A stretch of 61,895 nucleotides of DNA from an uncultured Clostridia bacterium. Lineage in GTDB: Bacteria; Bacillota; Clostridia; Christensenellales; UBA1242. Made by a program: the position numbers and the translations under genes. The stretch's first letter is position 1; every line of letters starts with the position of its first letter. Shown piece by piece: positions 41,994-50,538 of this stretch. Under the pieces are notes generated by a model, which saw nothing but the letters and a program-made list of their open reading frames with translations, was not told the origin of the DNA and made no database searches. The stretch is taken from positions 1-61,895 of the forward strand of contig CALVTR010000008.1 in NCBI GenBank assembly GCA_944362965.1, read 5' to 3'.

Positions 41994-44633
41994 TTGAGTG
42001 ATTTTCATTGCAAAAGTATAAAGGAATGTATAACACACCTTAACAGCTCGACAAACGGACTTAGCGAAGATGAGGCTAAGGCTCGTGCGTCTTCCATGCC
42101 AAAAACTGAAAATAATTATAAAAAGCATGGCATAGTCAGCAAGTTTTTTGAGCAATTTTTTGACCTTATGATAATAATCTTGCTTTTTGCCTCAGCGGTT
42201 TCTATCGTTATTGGTATCATAGAAGGCTCGTCAAGTGAAATAATTGACGGCTGCATCATTCTTTTTATTGTGCTTATGAATGCCATCTTTGGCGTAGTCC
42301 AGGAGTATAAAGCAGAAAAGTCACTTGAAGCGCTCAGCAAACTGACTGAGCCTGAAACCTTTGTAAGACGCGGTGGACAGCTTATAAAAATCAATACAAA
42401 TAACCTTGTGCTTGGTGATGTCGTGTCGCTAGAAGCGGGTGCGATTGTTCCTGCAGATTTAAGACTTATTGAATCGCACCAACTTCAAATAGACGAAGCT
42501 TCTCTTACTGGCGAGAGCCATGCGATTTCAAAGGACGCCGAAAGTCTATGCTCGGCTTCTGCTCCAATAGGTGAGCGAAAAAACATGGCATACAAAGGCA
42601 CAGTTGTCACAAACGGGCGTGGTTATGGACTAGTGGCAGCAATAGGTGAAAGCACCGAGCTTGGTAAGATAGAAAGGGCTATCAAAGATAATCAAAAAGA
42701 GCTGACGCCGCTGCAAAAATCCATCAAAGACGTTGGAAAAATTCTTACCTATCTTGTGCTTGGGGTGGCGGTTTTAACCTTTATCATAGAAATTTGCATC
42801 AACCCCGCAAATATTATGGACGCCTTTCTCACGTCTGTTGCCATATCAGTTGCGGCAATCCCTGAAAGTATGCCCGCGGTGATAACAATCATCATGAGTC
42901 TTGGCGTTGCACGTCTTGCCAAGCAGCGTGCAATTGTTAAACGTATGCACTCGGTTGAAACGCTGGGTTGCTGTGATGTTATATGCTCTGACAAAACGGG
43001 CACAATCACGCAAAACAAGATGGCTGTCACATTAATATTCTTTGACGGCAAACTGCAAGAGAAAAAATTTGTTTGTGATAAAAATATGTTGCCTTTCATA
43101 AAATGTGCTCTTGCCTGCAATGACACGTCGCTTAGCAAGGGGAAAATTTTAGGCGACCCAACTGAAGTGGCACTCACCGAGTTTTGTGCGAAGCAGAAAT
43201 TCAACAAATTTGATTATGATAAAATTCTCAAGCGAATAGACGAACTGCCATTTGACTCCAACCGCAAGATGATGAGCGTTTTGATTGATGATGACGGGCA
43301 AAATATAATGTATACTAAGGGTGCACTTGACCGCATTTTGAACGCTTGCGAATATATATTGCAGGACGGCAAGGTTGTGCCGCTTTCAGCTGAAGCAAAA
43401 TCACAGATTTTTAAGGCTAATGACACGATGTCAAGCGGAGCATTAAGGGTGCTTGCTCTTGCCTGCAAACAGGTGAAAGACAGAAGTGATTTTAAAGAAG
43501 ATGGGCTGGTATTTTTAGGGCTTGCAGGCATGATAGACCCACCACGCAAAGAGATTAAAGACGCGGTGAAAAAATGTAAGCGTGCAGGTATGAAACCTGT
43601 TATGATAACGGGAGACTATAGCCAAACAGCCTTTGCAATAGCCAAAGAGATAGGTCTTGCAAGCGATTTTTCACAGGTGATAACGGGTAGCGAAATTGCA
43701 AAGATGAGTGATAGAGAGTTTCAGAACGCAATAGAAAGATATTCAGTTTTTGCTCGTGTCAGTCCAGAAGATAAGGTGCGAATAGTGGAAGCGCTTAAGG
43801 CAAAAGGTCATGTGGTTGCCATGACGGGTGACGGCGTAAATGACGCACCTTCACTTAAGAAGGCAAATATTGGCATAGGCATGGGAATAACAGGCACTGA
43901 TGTTGCCAAAGAAGTCAGCGACCTTATCATAACTGATGACAACTTTGCGACCATAGTTGTGGCTGTGGAAGAAGGGCGAAAAATCTATCAAAACATACAA
44001 AAAACAGTCAAATTTTTGTTCTCGGCAAATTTGGCAGAGCTGTTCTCACTTTTTATTGTCACGCTGCTGTTTCCACAATATATTTTCCTTTTCCCTGTCC
44101 AAATTCTCTTTGTCAACTTGATAACCGACTCACTGCCAGCCATAGCACTTGGCGTTGAAAAACCAGAGCGTGACCTTATGGACATTCCGCCACGCGACCC
44201 AAAGAAAGGACTTTTCTCAAATGGCATAGGTTGGTCGATAGTAATTTTAGGGCTTTTCCAAACTCTCTTTGTTGTGCTAGCTTACGTGATAGGTATTCTT
44301 TGCTACAACGAAGGCATTGCAGTAACTATGTCCTTCTACACTCTCAACATAATTCAAATGTTCTATCTTGCGTCAATGCGAACAAACTCCAGCATTTTCA
44401 AGTCAAAACCATTTGAAAACAAGTTTTTCTTGCTTGCGGTTGCCTTCTGTTTTGTTTTGATTGGGCTGTTTGCTTTCACGCCACTTCAGTCGCTTCTCAA
44501 TTTGAGAACATTAAATCTGACGCAATGGCTTATTATATTCGGCTTTTCATTTGCCATGCTTATTGTAAGTGAAATTTATAAAGTGATAGAAAAAAGAATC
44601 CTTGCAAAGAAATCTTTAAAAATAAAAAAATAA
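41994..44633 (+). CDS. Cation-transporting P-type ATPase (P2, calcium type)
   Basis: About 879 aa. TTG 41994 sits 8 nt after AAGGG; GTG 41985 is the alternative and adds three residues. Motifs: cation-ATPase N-domain, actuator TGES ('EASLTGESHAISKDA'), 'AIPESMPAVITI' in TM4 (PES instead of PEG), phosphorylation site CSDKTGTITQNKM, 'MTGDGVNDAPSLKKANIGIGMGITGTDVAKE', C-terminal six-helix bundle. Intact paralogue of the frameshifted pump at 4945-7558, which could explain tolerance of that lesion. Ion specificity is likely Ca2+. Confidence 0.92.
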   Translation: MSDFHCKSIKECITHLNSSTNGLSEDEAKARASSMPKTENNYKKHGIVSKFFEQFFDLMIIILLFASAVSIVIGIIEGSSSEIIDGCIILFIVLMNAIFGVVQEYKAEKSLEALSKLTEPETFVRRGGQLIKINTNNLVLGDVVSLEAGAIVPADLRLIESHQLQIDEASLTGESHAISKDAESLCSASAPIGERKNMAYKGTVVTNGRGYGLVAAIGESTELGKIERAIKDNQKELTPLQKSIKDVGKILTYLVLGVAVLTFIIEICINPANIMDAFLTSVAISVAAIPESMPAVITIIMSLGVARLAKQRAIVKRMHSVETLGCCDVICSDKTGTITQNKMAVTLIFFDGKLQEKKFVCDKNMLPFIKCALACNDTSLSKGKILGDPTEVALTEFCAKQKFNKFDYDKILKRIDELPFDSNRKMMSVLIDDDGQNIMYTKGALDRILNACEYILQDGKVVPLSAEAKSQIFKANDTMSSGALRVLALACKQVKDRSDFKEDGLVFLGLAGMIDPPRKEIKDAVKKCKRAGMKPVMITGDYSQTAFAIAKEIGLASDFSQVITGSEIAKMSDREFQNAIERYSVFARVSPEDKVRIVEALKAKGHVVAMTGDGVNDAPSLKKANIGIGMGITGTDVAKEVSDLIITDDNFATIVVAVEEGRKIYQNIQKTVKFLFSANLAELFSLFIVTLLFPQYIFLFPVQILFVNLITDSLPAIALGVEKPERDLMDIPPRDPKKGLFSNGIGWSIVILGLFQTLFVVLAYVIGILCYNEGIAVTMSFYTLNIIQMFYLASMRTNSSIFKSKPFENKFFLLAVAFCFVLIGLFAFTPLQSLLNLRTLNLTQWLIIFGFSFAMLIVSEIYKVIEKRILAKKSLKIKK

Positions 44634-44691
44634 ATAAAATAAAAAATAATTAGAAAAAATTAAATAATAATTGAAAAAATGATAAAAAATC

Positions 44692-44732
44692 AAAAAATCT
44701 CTTTAAAATAATAAAAAAGAGATTTTTTATTT
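44692..44732 (+). terminator. Rho-independent terminator
   Basis: AAAAAATCTCTTT / AAAGAGATTTTTTATTTTT, after the ATPase gene. Confidence 0.8.
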
Positions 44733-44776
44733 TTTTAATTTTATTTTTTATGTTAAAATTTGCTAAGGAGAAAAAT

Positions 44777-45565
44777 ATGATAAATAAATATAAAGATTTA
44801 GTTATAGACCACTATAACAATTATGAAGAAGATGAAAGATTCAACAGAAAGACGCAATATGTGGAATTTTTCACAACCATGCATTATATAGAAAAATATT
44901 TGAAGAAGGGTATGAAGATACTTGAAATAGGTGCCGGCACAGGTAGATATTCAATAACTCTTGCAAAAATGGGCTATGATGTAACAGCGGTTGAGCTTAC
45001 ATCAAAAAATCTTGAAATTATGAAGAAAAACGCAGAAGGAATAAAAAATATCACTTGCCTGCAAGGAGATTGCCTTGAACTTGATATGCTTCAAAATGAC
45101 ACCTTTGACCTTGTTTTAAACTTAGGACCAATGTATCATCTATATACACAAGAAGACAAAGACAGGGCAATAAGTGAAACACTTCGTGTTTGCAAAAGCG
45201 GCGGAGTGTGCATATTTGCCTACCTTACTCATGCATCTATCGTGTGGGGTTATGGCGTAAGAAAGGGTAAGCTTGCAAACCTTGAATATTGCCTTGAAGA
45301 TGACGGTAAGATAACTGATACGCCAGAAGAGATATTCACATCTTACTATATTGAAGATTTTAAAAAGCAATTTGACGGCACGGATACAACTTTTATAGCT
45401 AGCGTCGCAACTGATGCAATTTTTCCAATGATGCGCGATTATATAGATGATAAGATGGATGAAAAAGAGTTCAATATTCTACTCAAGTGGCATCTTGCAA
45501 CCTGTGAACGCCTTGACCAGCAAGGATACAGCTCTCACATGATTTATATTTGCAAAAAGAACTAA
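44777..45565 (+). CDS. Class I SAM-dependent methyltransferase
   Basis: 262 aa from ATG 44777 (TAAGGAGAAAAAT), preferred over the upstream codon at 44750, which lies before the ribosome site. Motif I 'KILEIGAGTGRYSITLAKMGYDVTAVE' (about residues 45-70), motif 'DLVLNLGPMYHL', 'LRVCKSGGVCIFAYL'. Substrate not deducible; small-molecule methylation is the usual guess for this subfamily. Confidence 0.85.
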   Translation: MINKYKDLVIDHYNNYEEDERFNRKTQYVEFFTTMHYIEKYLKKGMKILEIGAGTGRYSITLAKMGYDVTAVELTSKNLEIMKKNAEGIKNITCLQGDCLELDMLQNDTFDLVLNLGPMYHLYTQEDKDRAISETLRVCKSGGVCIFAYLTHASIVWGYGVRKGKLANLEYCLEDDGKITDTPEEIFTSYYIEDFKKQFDGTDTTFIASVATDAIFPMMRDYIDDKMDEKEFNILLKWHLATCERLDQQGYSSHMIYICKKN

Positions 45566-45613
45566 TAAATTTTAAAACATAACAAAAATTTTTTTTAAAT
45601 TTGTGTTTTTTGC

Positions 45614-45644
45614 TTGACTTAAAGTTTACTTTAAGTGTTATCAT
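45614..45644 (+). promoter_or_regulatory. MerR-type promoter with 18-bp palindrome
   Basis: TTGACT (45614-45619) and TATCAT (45639-45644) are separated by 19 nt, the overlong spacer typical of MerR-activated promoters. The perfect dyad CTTAAAGT-TT-ACTTTAAG (45618-45635) fills the spacer, as in AdhR/NmlR-type boxes. Confidence 0.75.
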
Positions 45645-45664
45645 GTGCGTGAAAAGGGGGTTCT

Positions 45665-46606
45665 ATGATAGGTTATATAACAAAATTAAGTGACAAAATT
45701 CAAAGAGATCATGTCAGGTTTAAAAATAGATATGGACTTGCTGTTGCAGGCGACCTTTACTACGATAAAAACATTGACAAGGCAAAGAAATATCCAGCAA
45801 TAATTGTTGGAGCACCATATGGCGGGGTTAAAGAGCAAGGACCATGCGTCTATGCAGGGGAACTTGCAAAACGCGGCTTTGTGGTTTTGACTTTTGACCA
45901 ATCTTTTATGGGTGAAAGTGGTGGAGAGCCAAGAAATGTCTCATCACCAGATATCTTTGTTGAAAACTTTTCAGCCTGTGTTGACTTTTTAGGTCTGCAA
46001 AACTTTGTTGACAGAGAAAAGATAGGCGTTATCGGCATATGCGGCTCTGGCGGTTTTGCACTCTCAGCCGCACAGGTGGACACAAGAATCAAAGCGGTTG
46101 CAACTTGCAGTATGTATGATATGACGGTTGCAAGCAGACTTGGCATGGACAAACAAGCGGTTCAAGCAGGAAAAGAACGTCTGTCAAAACAACGTTGGGT
46201 TGATGCGGAGAACGGCTATCCTGAGTATATTCCATCTTTCCCAGAAGAGCCTATAGACAAAGTGCCAGCTGAGCTTACCGAGCCAACGGCAGAGTGGTTT
46301 AGGTTCTATGCTTTAAAGCGTGGACATCATCCATATGCACGTGGCGGTTTCACCACAACAAGCAATATGGCGTTTATGAATTTTAAGCTACTTAACTATA
46401 TTGACGAGATATCGCCACGACCAATACTTTTTGTAGTAGGTGACAGAGCACATTCAAAATTCTTTAGCGAAGATGCGTATAAAATGGCAAAAGAGCCTAA
46501 GGAGCTTTATATTGTCAAAGATGCTGAACATATTGACCTTTACGACCGCACTGACCGAATACCATTTGACAAACTTGAAAAATTTTTCAAAGATAATTTA
46601 AAATAA
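45665..46606 (+). CDS. Alpha/beta hydrolase (dienelactone-hydrolase-like)
   Basis: 313 aa, AAAAGGGGG before ATG 45665. 'AIIVGAPYGGVKEQGPCVYAGELAKRGFVVLTFDQSFMGESGG' precedes the nucleophile elbow GICGSGG (Cys/Ser region, about residue 123); 'ILFVVGDRAHSKFF' and 'AEHIDLYD' provide the acid and His. Cytoplasmic hydrolase of unknown substrate. The promoter suggests induction by an AdhR/NmlR-type MerR protein responding to reactive electrophiles. Confidence 0.82.
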   Translation: MIGYITKLSDKIQRDHVRFKNRYGLAVAGDLYYDKNIDKAKKYPAIIVGAPYGGVKEQGPCVYAGELAKRGFVVLTFDQSFMGESGGEPRNVSSPDIFVENFSACVDFLGLQNFVDREKIGVIGICGSGGFALSAAQVDTRIKAVATCSMYDMTVASRLGMDKQAVQAGKERLSKQRWVDAENGYPEYIPSFPEEPIDKVPAELTEPTAEWFRFYALKRGHHPYARGGFTTTSNMAFMNFKLLNYIDEISPRPILFVVGDRAHSKFFSEDAYKMAKEPKELYIVKDAEHIDLYDRTDRIPFDKLEKFFKDNLK

Positions 46607-46872
46607 ATCACATAAAAGTTTTTAAATAAATAAAATACTATCACTAGAATAGGTAAAATAAATGTATTTTGCCTATTTTTTTATTCAAAAATAAAAAAGT
46701 GCTTGCAAAGAGCAAGGCAAATATGTATAATAAAGAAGTATCAAAATTTATTTGATAGTGATATAATAATTCTGTATTTGTGCGGTTTTATGCGGTTTTA
46801 TTTTTTTAATTTAAATTAAAAAGATATAATCACTATACACAAAGAAAACAAACTATCAAAAAAATAAGGCAT
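46607..46872 (+). terminator. Intergenic region with terminator (46648-46684)
   Basis: AATAGGTAAAATA / TATTTTGCCTATT stem plus T-run ends the hydrolase transcript. The remaining bases up to the tRNA genes are A/T-rich and likely contain the tRNA promoter. Confidence 0.7.
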
Positions 46873-46990
46873 GAGGATATGGCGGAACCGGGTTCCCTTG
46901 CAATACATTATTGCAAGGGTGGTCTTAGCAGACGCGCATGGATTTAAATCCAGCTTAATCAAAAATTGATTAAAGTCTGCCTATCCGCCA
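46873..46990 (+). pseudogene. tRNA-Leu(UAA)-like relic with D-loop insertion and no T-arm
   Basis: Starts GGATATGGCGGAA and ends TATCCGCCA like a leucine tRNA, with GCAGACGCG and an intact anticodon arm GCATGGATTTAAATCCAGC (anticodon TAA) and a long variable arm TTAATC/GATTAA. A 10-bp hairpin CCCTTGCAAT/ATTGCAAGGG is inserted in the D-loop, and the T stem-loop expected after the variable arm is missing. Unlikely to make a normal tRNA. Confidence 0.55.
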
Positions 46991-47013
46991 AATAAAATTA
47001 AAATTTAAGATAT

Positions 47014-47097
<84 letters not shown>

Positions 47098-47171
47098 GTG
47101 GCTATATGTCTTATAAATAAAGGCGTATAGCTTTTTTTATTATATTTGTCAAATCTTAAAAATTAGTCAAT

Positions 47172-47226
47172 TTGACCAATTTTAACAAAAATTTAGCCTA
47201 AAAAGTTTGGTCAGGACTTTGGTCAA
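47172..47226. promoter_or_regulatory. Left arm-type integrase binding repeats
   Basis: TTGACCAA (47172-47179, inverted), AGTTTGGTCA (47204-47213) and CTTTGGTCAA (47217-47226). The same decamers occur near attR at 61500-61541. Confidence 0.65.
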
Positions 47227-47230
47227 ATGG

Positions 47231-48220
47231 CTAATTTAAATTATATAAATTATTATATAATTTAAGAATTTTGTCCTTGCTTAACCCATAGTCTATATCA
47301 ATGTAATTGTCTTTAGTTATTCCTGCTGTAGTGTGTCCCATCTCTCTTGAGATTATGAGTGGGTCTTTCCCTAAATAAAAACAGTTAGTAGCAAATGTAT
47401 GCCTGCATGTAACCAGGCTTCCATTTATTCCTAGAAATTTTAAAAATGCTTTGAAATGATCAGCAAGAAGCTCGTTGGCGTATGAATGGAAAATGTCCAG
47501 GTTATCGGTAACTAATTTCTTGGCGTCTTCACTTAGCTTAATTTTTTTGTATCGAACTTCTCTATCTCTACCTTTTAAATTTCGAATAGTTAAAATGTTC
47601 TTGCTATCAATGCAATTTTCTATATTTTTAAAATCTATTTCATTTTTCCTAATTCCCGTAATTAAGAAAAATAGAATAATAGGCTCAAATGGCTTACCTT
47701 TCAAATTGTCCAGGATTGTTTTTTGTTGCTCGTAGGTAAAAGCAGGTTTTGACTTATATTTTTGATTTTTATAAACAATCGTGTTGAAAGGGTTGTAATT
47801 TATAAGTCTTTCAAGCGTGGCATATTTAAAAAATGCTTTAAGCTGAACAACAAGTTTGTCTTTGGTTCGGTTATTTTCAACATTTGCCAAAAATTCCAGG
47901 ATAGCGTCCTTGTTAAGTTTTTTGATGCTAGTATTGTGAATTGGGCTTAGTTTTCTTCGTAATATTTGAAAGTCATCTCGAGTAGTATCAGCAATAAAAG
48001 GTTCTTTGTTCTGTTTATACCATTTGTCCCAACACTCAATAAATGTTTGTGGCGTTTTTGAGTAGGGGTTTGTTATTTTGCTTTTTAGTTGCCGTATTTT
48101 CTCATTTAATTTTTTATAACATTCAATTTGAGTTTTTCCATAAACTTCAATGCTAGTTCCGAAAATTTGCTTTCTACCAACATATCTTTTTTCAGTTGGT
48201 CTATAATAAATATTTTTCAT
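47231..48220 (-). CDS. Tyrosine recombinase (site-specific integrase)
   Basis: 329 aa from ATG 48220, 8 nt after AGGAG; the GTG at 48226 is too close to it. N-terminal arm-binding region (KRYVGRKQIFGTSIEVYGKTQIECYKKLNEKI), SAM-like core-binding domain (about 75-165), and C-terminal catalytic domain with R...K...HxxR...H/Y: 'FLITGIRKNEI', 'CRHTFATNCF', 'REMGHTTAGITKDNYI' (Tyr nucleophile). Catalyses integration into tRNA-Leu and excision. Points toward attL, the usual arrangement. Confidence 0.93.
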   Translation of the reverse strand: MKNIYYRPTEKRYVGRKQIFGTSIEVYGKTQIECYKKLNEKIRQLKSKITNPYSKTPQTFIECWDKWYKQNKEPFIADTTRDDFQILRRKLSPIHNTSIKKLNKDAILEFLANVENNRTKDKLVVQLKAFFKYATLERLINYNPFNTIVYKNQKYKSKPAFTYEQQKTILDNLKGKPFEPIILFFLITGIRKNEIDFKNIENCIDSKNILTIRNLKGRDREVRYKKIKLSEDAKKLVTDNLDIFHSYANELLADHFKAFLKFLGINGSLVTCRHTFATNCFYLGKDPLIISREMGHTTAGITKDNYIDIDYGLSKDKILKLYNNLYNLN

Positions 48221-48226
48221 CTCCAC

Positions 48227-48451
48227 ATCTCCTTTTGGTTTTGATATGGAAATTTGACGGCTATGATTGTCTTTTGTGTTTAAAACAATGATTTTTTCTC
48301 TCCTGTGCTTGGCTATTTCATCTTCAGCTTCGGCGTAGCCAATAAGGACTAAAAGTTTTTGTTTTGTTTGAAGCGAGCTGTCCGCAGCTGCAGAAGCTGA
48401 TACGAGCAGCTCTTCAAGCGTTTTTTATATTTTCCATAAATTACTCCTTTA
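48227..48451. other. Spacer with 19-bp repeat also found inverted near attR
   Basis: GGAAATTTGACGGCTATGA at 48248-48266 has an exact reverse complement at 61539-61557. The remainder (48300-48420) encodes no supported gene and includes a GCAGCTGC-type palindromic stretch near 48383. Confidence 0.55.
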
Positions 48452-48796
48452 TCATTTGTTCAATTTTTCCATAACTTCGTTGATAGGCTTGTTGGCAAGT
48501 TTAGCTACAAAACCTATAGCAATCAAGGTTTCATCGTCATTTAGGTCCTTAATCATGCCGATTAGTTCTTTTTTCTTGTCTGACAAACTGTCAGCAAAGA
48601 TTAGGTTCTTGTTTTGCCGTCCGCACAAATAGTCTAAAGAAACGTCAAAGAAGTCGGCGATTTTGATGAGTGTTTCAATGTTGGGTTCTGCCTTTCCTTC
48701 CTGATATTTATAAATAGAAGCTCTGGAAACATTTAACAATGCAGCCATTTGTTGCTGTTGTATTCCTTTTTCTTGCATAAGTTCTTTTAATTTCAT
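48452..48796 (-). CDS. XRE-family repressor of the element
   Basis: 114 aa. N-terminal Cro/C1 HTH 'LKELMQEKGIQQQQMAALLNVSRASIYKYQEGKAEPNIETLIKIADFFDVSLDYL', then a helical C-terminal region, probably for dimerisation. AGGAGG before ATG 48796. Divergent from the gene at 48959 across an operator-bearing promoter region, which is the layout of a lysogeny-type switch. Confidence 0.88.
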   Translation of the reverse strand: MKLKELMQEKGIQQQQMAALLNVSRASIYKYQEGKAEPNIETLIKIADFFDVSLDYLCGRQNKNLIFADSLSDKKKELIGMIKDLNDDETLIAIGFVAKLANKPINEVMEKLNK

Positions 48797-48847
48797 AATT
48801 GCCTCCTACGAAAAGTTTACTTTTTTTATGCAATTAAACAACTTATA

Positions 48848-48918
48848 GCAACTTTTAGTAAAAAATTATAAAAAAAGTTGCATTTTCTCTTGACAATGCC
48901 ACTTTTAGTATTTATAAT
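48848..48918 (+). promoter_or_regulatory. Rightward promoter and operators of the switch
   Basis: TTGACA (48890-48895), 17 nt, TATAAT (48913-48918), consensus strength. CAACTTTTAGTA (48848-48859) and CCACTTTTAGTA (48899-48910, between -35 and -10) are probable repressor sites. GCAACCAATAGTTGC lies just downstream. Confidence 0.75.
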
Positions 48919-48958
48919 AATTAAAAATGCAACCAATAGTTGCATAAAAGGAGCGATT

Positions 48959-49189
48959 ATGTTAGGTTTTAAAACAATGTTAGAAGCAACAGACAAAATT
49001 CCTATCAATCCTGATGGAAGTGTGAAACTACCAGGAGTTCAAGGGTTTATAAAAACTATCGGTAAAGATAAAGAAGATCTTACACTTGCTATGTATTTGG
49101 CTTATATGACTGGTTATTATGGAGAACATAAAAGGCAATTAAGAAAAGGAAAAGTTGGATTAGATATCTACGAAGTTATGGGGCAATAA
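48959..49189 (+). CDS. Hypothetical protein, first gene of the rightward operon
   Basis: 76 aa, AAAGGAGCG before ATG 48959; upstream in-frame codons lie inside the promoter. Soluble, 'GFKTMLEATDKIPINPDGSVKLPGVQGFIKTIGKDKEDLTLAMYLAYMTGYYG'. No family recognised. Its position opposite the repressor suggests an early regulatory role such as a Cro- or antirepressor-like function. Confidence 0.6.
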   Translation: MLGFKTMLEATDKIPINPDGSVKLPGVQGFIKTIGKDKEDLTLAMYLAYMTGYYGEHKRQLRKGKVGLDIYEVMGQ

Positions 49190-49214
49190 AAAATCACCCC
49201 GAAGGGTGATAAAA
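49190..49214. terminator. Hairpin between convergent genes
   Basis: ATCACCC-CGAA-GGGTGAT flanked by short A-runs. Confidence 0.6.
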
Positions 49215-49215
49215 A

Positions 49216-49557
49216 CTACTTTTTCTTTTTAGCTTTAGATTTCGTAGTTTTTTGAGATTTGTTAGACGCCTGTCTGTTAGCAATAGAAACTGAACTTTCA
49301 ACCATTCCAGTTTTCTTTGTATTGTTGGAGCCGATATTTACATATTTTTTTGAGTGGTCATATACAGGCTTAGAATTGTTTTCAGAATCAATTTTAATAC
49401 TTTCATCTTTTGCGGCGATTTGTCCAGATATTTTAATAAGACGCTTTTTCTCTTCTTTGTCGTAGTATTTCCCAGATTCAATCAATTCCTTTTCTGTTGA
49501 TAGCTCGGCAGAAACTTTCGCACTATGAACTCTTCTTATCCTAGTAAATAAATTCAC
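49216..49557 (-). CDS. Basic hypothetical protein
   Basis: 113 aa from GTG 49557, 7 nt after AAAGGAG; longer TTG start at 49596 overlaps that site. Charged helical middle (KELIESGKYYDKEEKKRLIKISGQIAAKDESI), then a Ser/Lys-rich tail ending SKAKKKK. No signal or membrane segment. Possibly nucleic-acid binding because of its charge. Opposite in direction to the surrounding genes. Confidence 0.5.
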   Translation of the reverse strand: MNLFTRIRRVHSAKVSAELSTEKELIESGKYYDKEEKKRLIKISGQIAAKDESIKIDSENNSKPVYDHSKKYVNIGSNNTKKTGMVESSVSIANRQASNKSQKTTKSKAKKKK

Positions 49558-49676
49558 TTGTCTTCTCCTTTGTAAGATTTTGATAACATAAGGCAATCGA
49601 CATGCCGTTCAATAGTTATCATACCAGTATAACAAATTTATTTGTAAAAGGCACAAATTCGACAAACTTCGCAAGT

Positions 49677-49727
49677 AGCCCTGACGAGTCTTTGAAAATT
49701 AAGACGAAACACCGCAAGGTGTCGGCT
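49677..49727 (+). ncRNA. Type I hammerhead ribozyme
   Basis: Complete core: stem I AGCC (49677-49680) pairs GGCT (49724-49727); CTGACGA (49681-49687); stem II GTCTT/AAGAC (49688-49692, 49701-49705) with an 8-nt loop; GAAA (49706-49709); stem III CACC/GGTG (49710-49721) with GCAA tetraloop; cleavage triplet GUC at 49721-49723. Predicted self-cleavage between 49723 and 49724 leaves a 24-nt leader with AAGGAG for the gene at 49748. Confidence 0.93.
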
Positions 49728-49747
49728 ATAAGCCAAGGAGTAAAGTT

Positions 49748-50002
49748 ATGCAACTAATCACAGCATTAGGTAAAGTAGATTTGCCAGATAGTTATGCTGA
49801 TGAGTATAAAGAAATGACTGATATTGAGTTGTTGGAAGAATTAGTGAGGCAAGATACTACTGATGATGGTTTTCTTGATCCAATATTAGTTTCAATTTTA
49901 ATTGATAAGAAATTGTTATTCAAAGGCGAAAGATTGAGTGATATTCAAGCAAAAATTCAAAATTTAAAGGAGCAAAAATTATGTTTGAAAAACCTAAATT
50001 AA
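49748..50002 (+). CDS. Hypothetical acidic protein downstream of the hammerhead
   Basis: 84 aa. CAAGGAG before ATG 49748. Helical, acidic ('YADEYKEMTDIELLEELVRQDTTDDGFLDPILVSILIDKKLLFKGERLSDIQAKIQNLKEQK'). No family recognised. Overlaps the next gene by 22 nt, so it belongs to the same operon (49748-51305). Confidence 0.6.
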   Translation: MQLITALGKVDLPDSYADEYKEMTDIELLEELVRQDTTDDGFLDPILVSILIDKKLLFKGERLSDIQAKIQNLKEQKLCLKNLN

Positions 50003-50244
50003 ATAAAAGCCAGGTTGGTGAGCTAAAAGAAATGTTTTTAGAAAATGAAATAGGCATTGAAGAATTACCGCAACATGTTCTTGCCGAGTTGTTAAGGGCT
50101 GCGGTCGAAAAGATTGACGATCTTGAGAACGGCGGCGAATATGACGAACGCGACTGGGCTGACAGCCAATTTGACAAAGAGTGCATAATTGAAGAGCTTT
50201 TCAAAGAACTTGAAACAAAAATCAAAAACGGTCTTTATGAATAG
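49981..50244 (+). CDS. Hypothetical acidic helical protein
   Basis: 87 aa. AAAGGAG before ATG 49981. 'SQVGELKEMFLENEIGIEELPQHVLAELLRAAVEKIDDLENGGEYDERDWADSQFDKECIIEELFKELE' predicts a mostly helical, strongly acidic protein. No family recognised. Operon member. Confidence 0.6.
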   Translation: MFEKPKLNKSQVGELKEMFLENEIGIEELPQHVLAELLRAAVEKIDDLENGGEYDERDWADSQFDKECIIEELFKELETKIKNGLYE

Positions 50245-50253
50245 GAGTTGATT

Positions 50254-50538
50254 ATGATTATAGTTTTACCTACAACAAGTCAACTGAACATTGTTGACAA
50301 TAAAAACTTAATAGAACGGAACACACCATGTGAAGAAATGACCAAGTCATTTTTTACTTCGCATGGTGTTTTTTGCTTCACTTATTTGCAAAAAGGACAG
50401 CGTTGCAGCTTATGGTCAGGGAATATTGAAAAATTGCTATTGCTATTTTTCACTATCAAAAACGTATCGAATAAAGAGTTGATTTTCTTCCCAACAGACA
50501 GTGACGAAGTGATCACAATATTTCGGGGGATAAAATGA
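50254..50538 (+). CDS. Hypothetical protein
   Basis: 94 aa. ATG 50254, 6 nt after AGGAG (a TTG at 50248 is too close to it). Beta-rich; 'TPCEEMTKSFFTSHGVFCFTYLQKGQRCSLWSGNIEKLLLLFFTIKNVSNKELIFFPTDSDE'. No signal. Its stop overlaps the next start (ATGA), so translation is coupled to the winged-helix protein. Confidence 0.55.
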   Translation: MIIVLPTTSQLNIVDNKNLIERNTPCEEMTKSFFTSHGVFCFTYLQKGQRCSLWSGNIEKLLLLFFTIKNVSNKELIFFPTDSDEVITIFRGIK

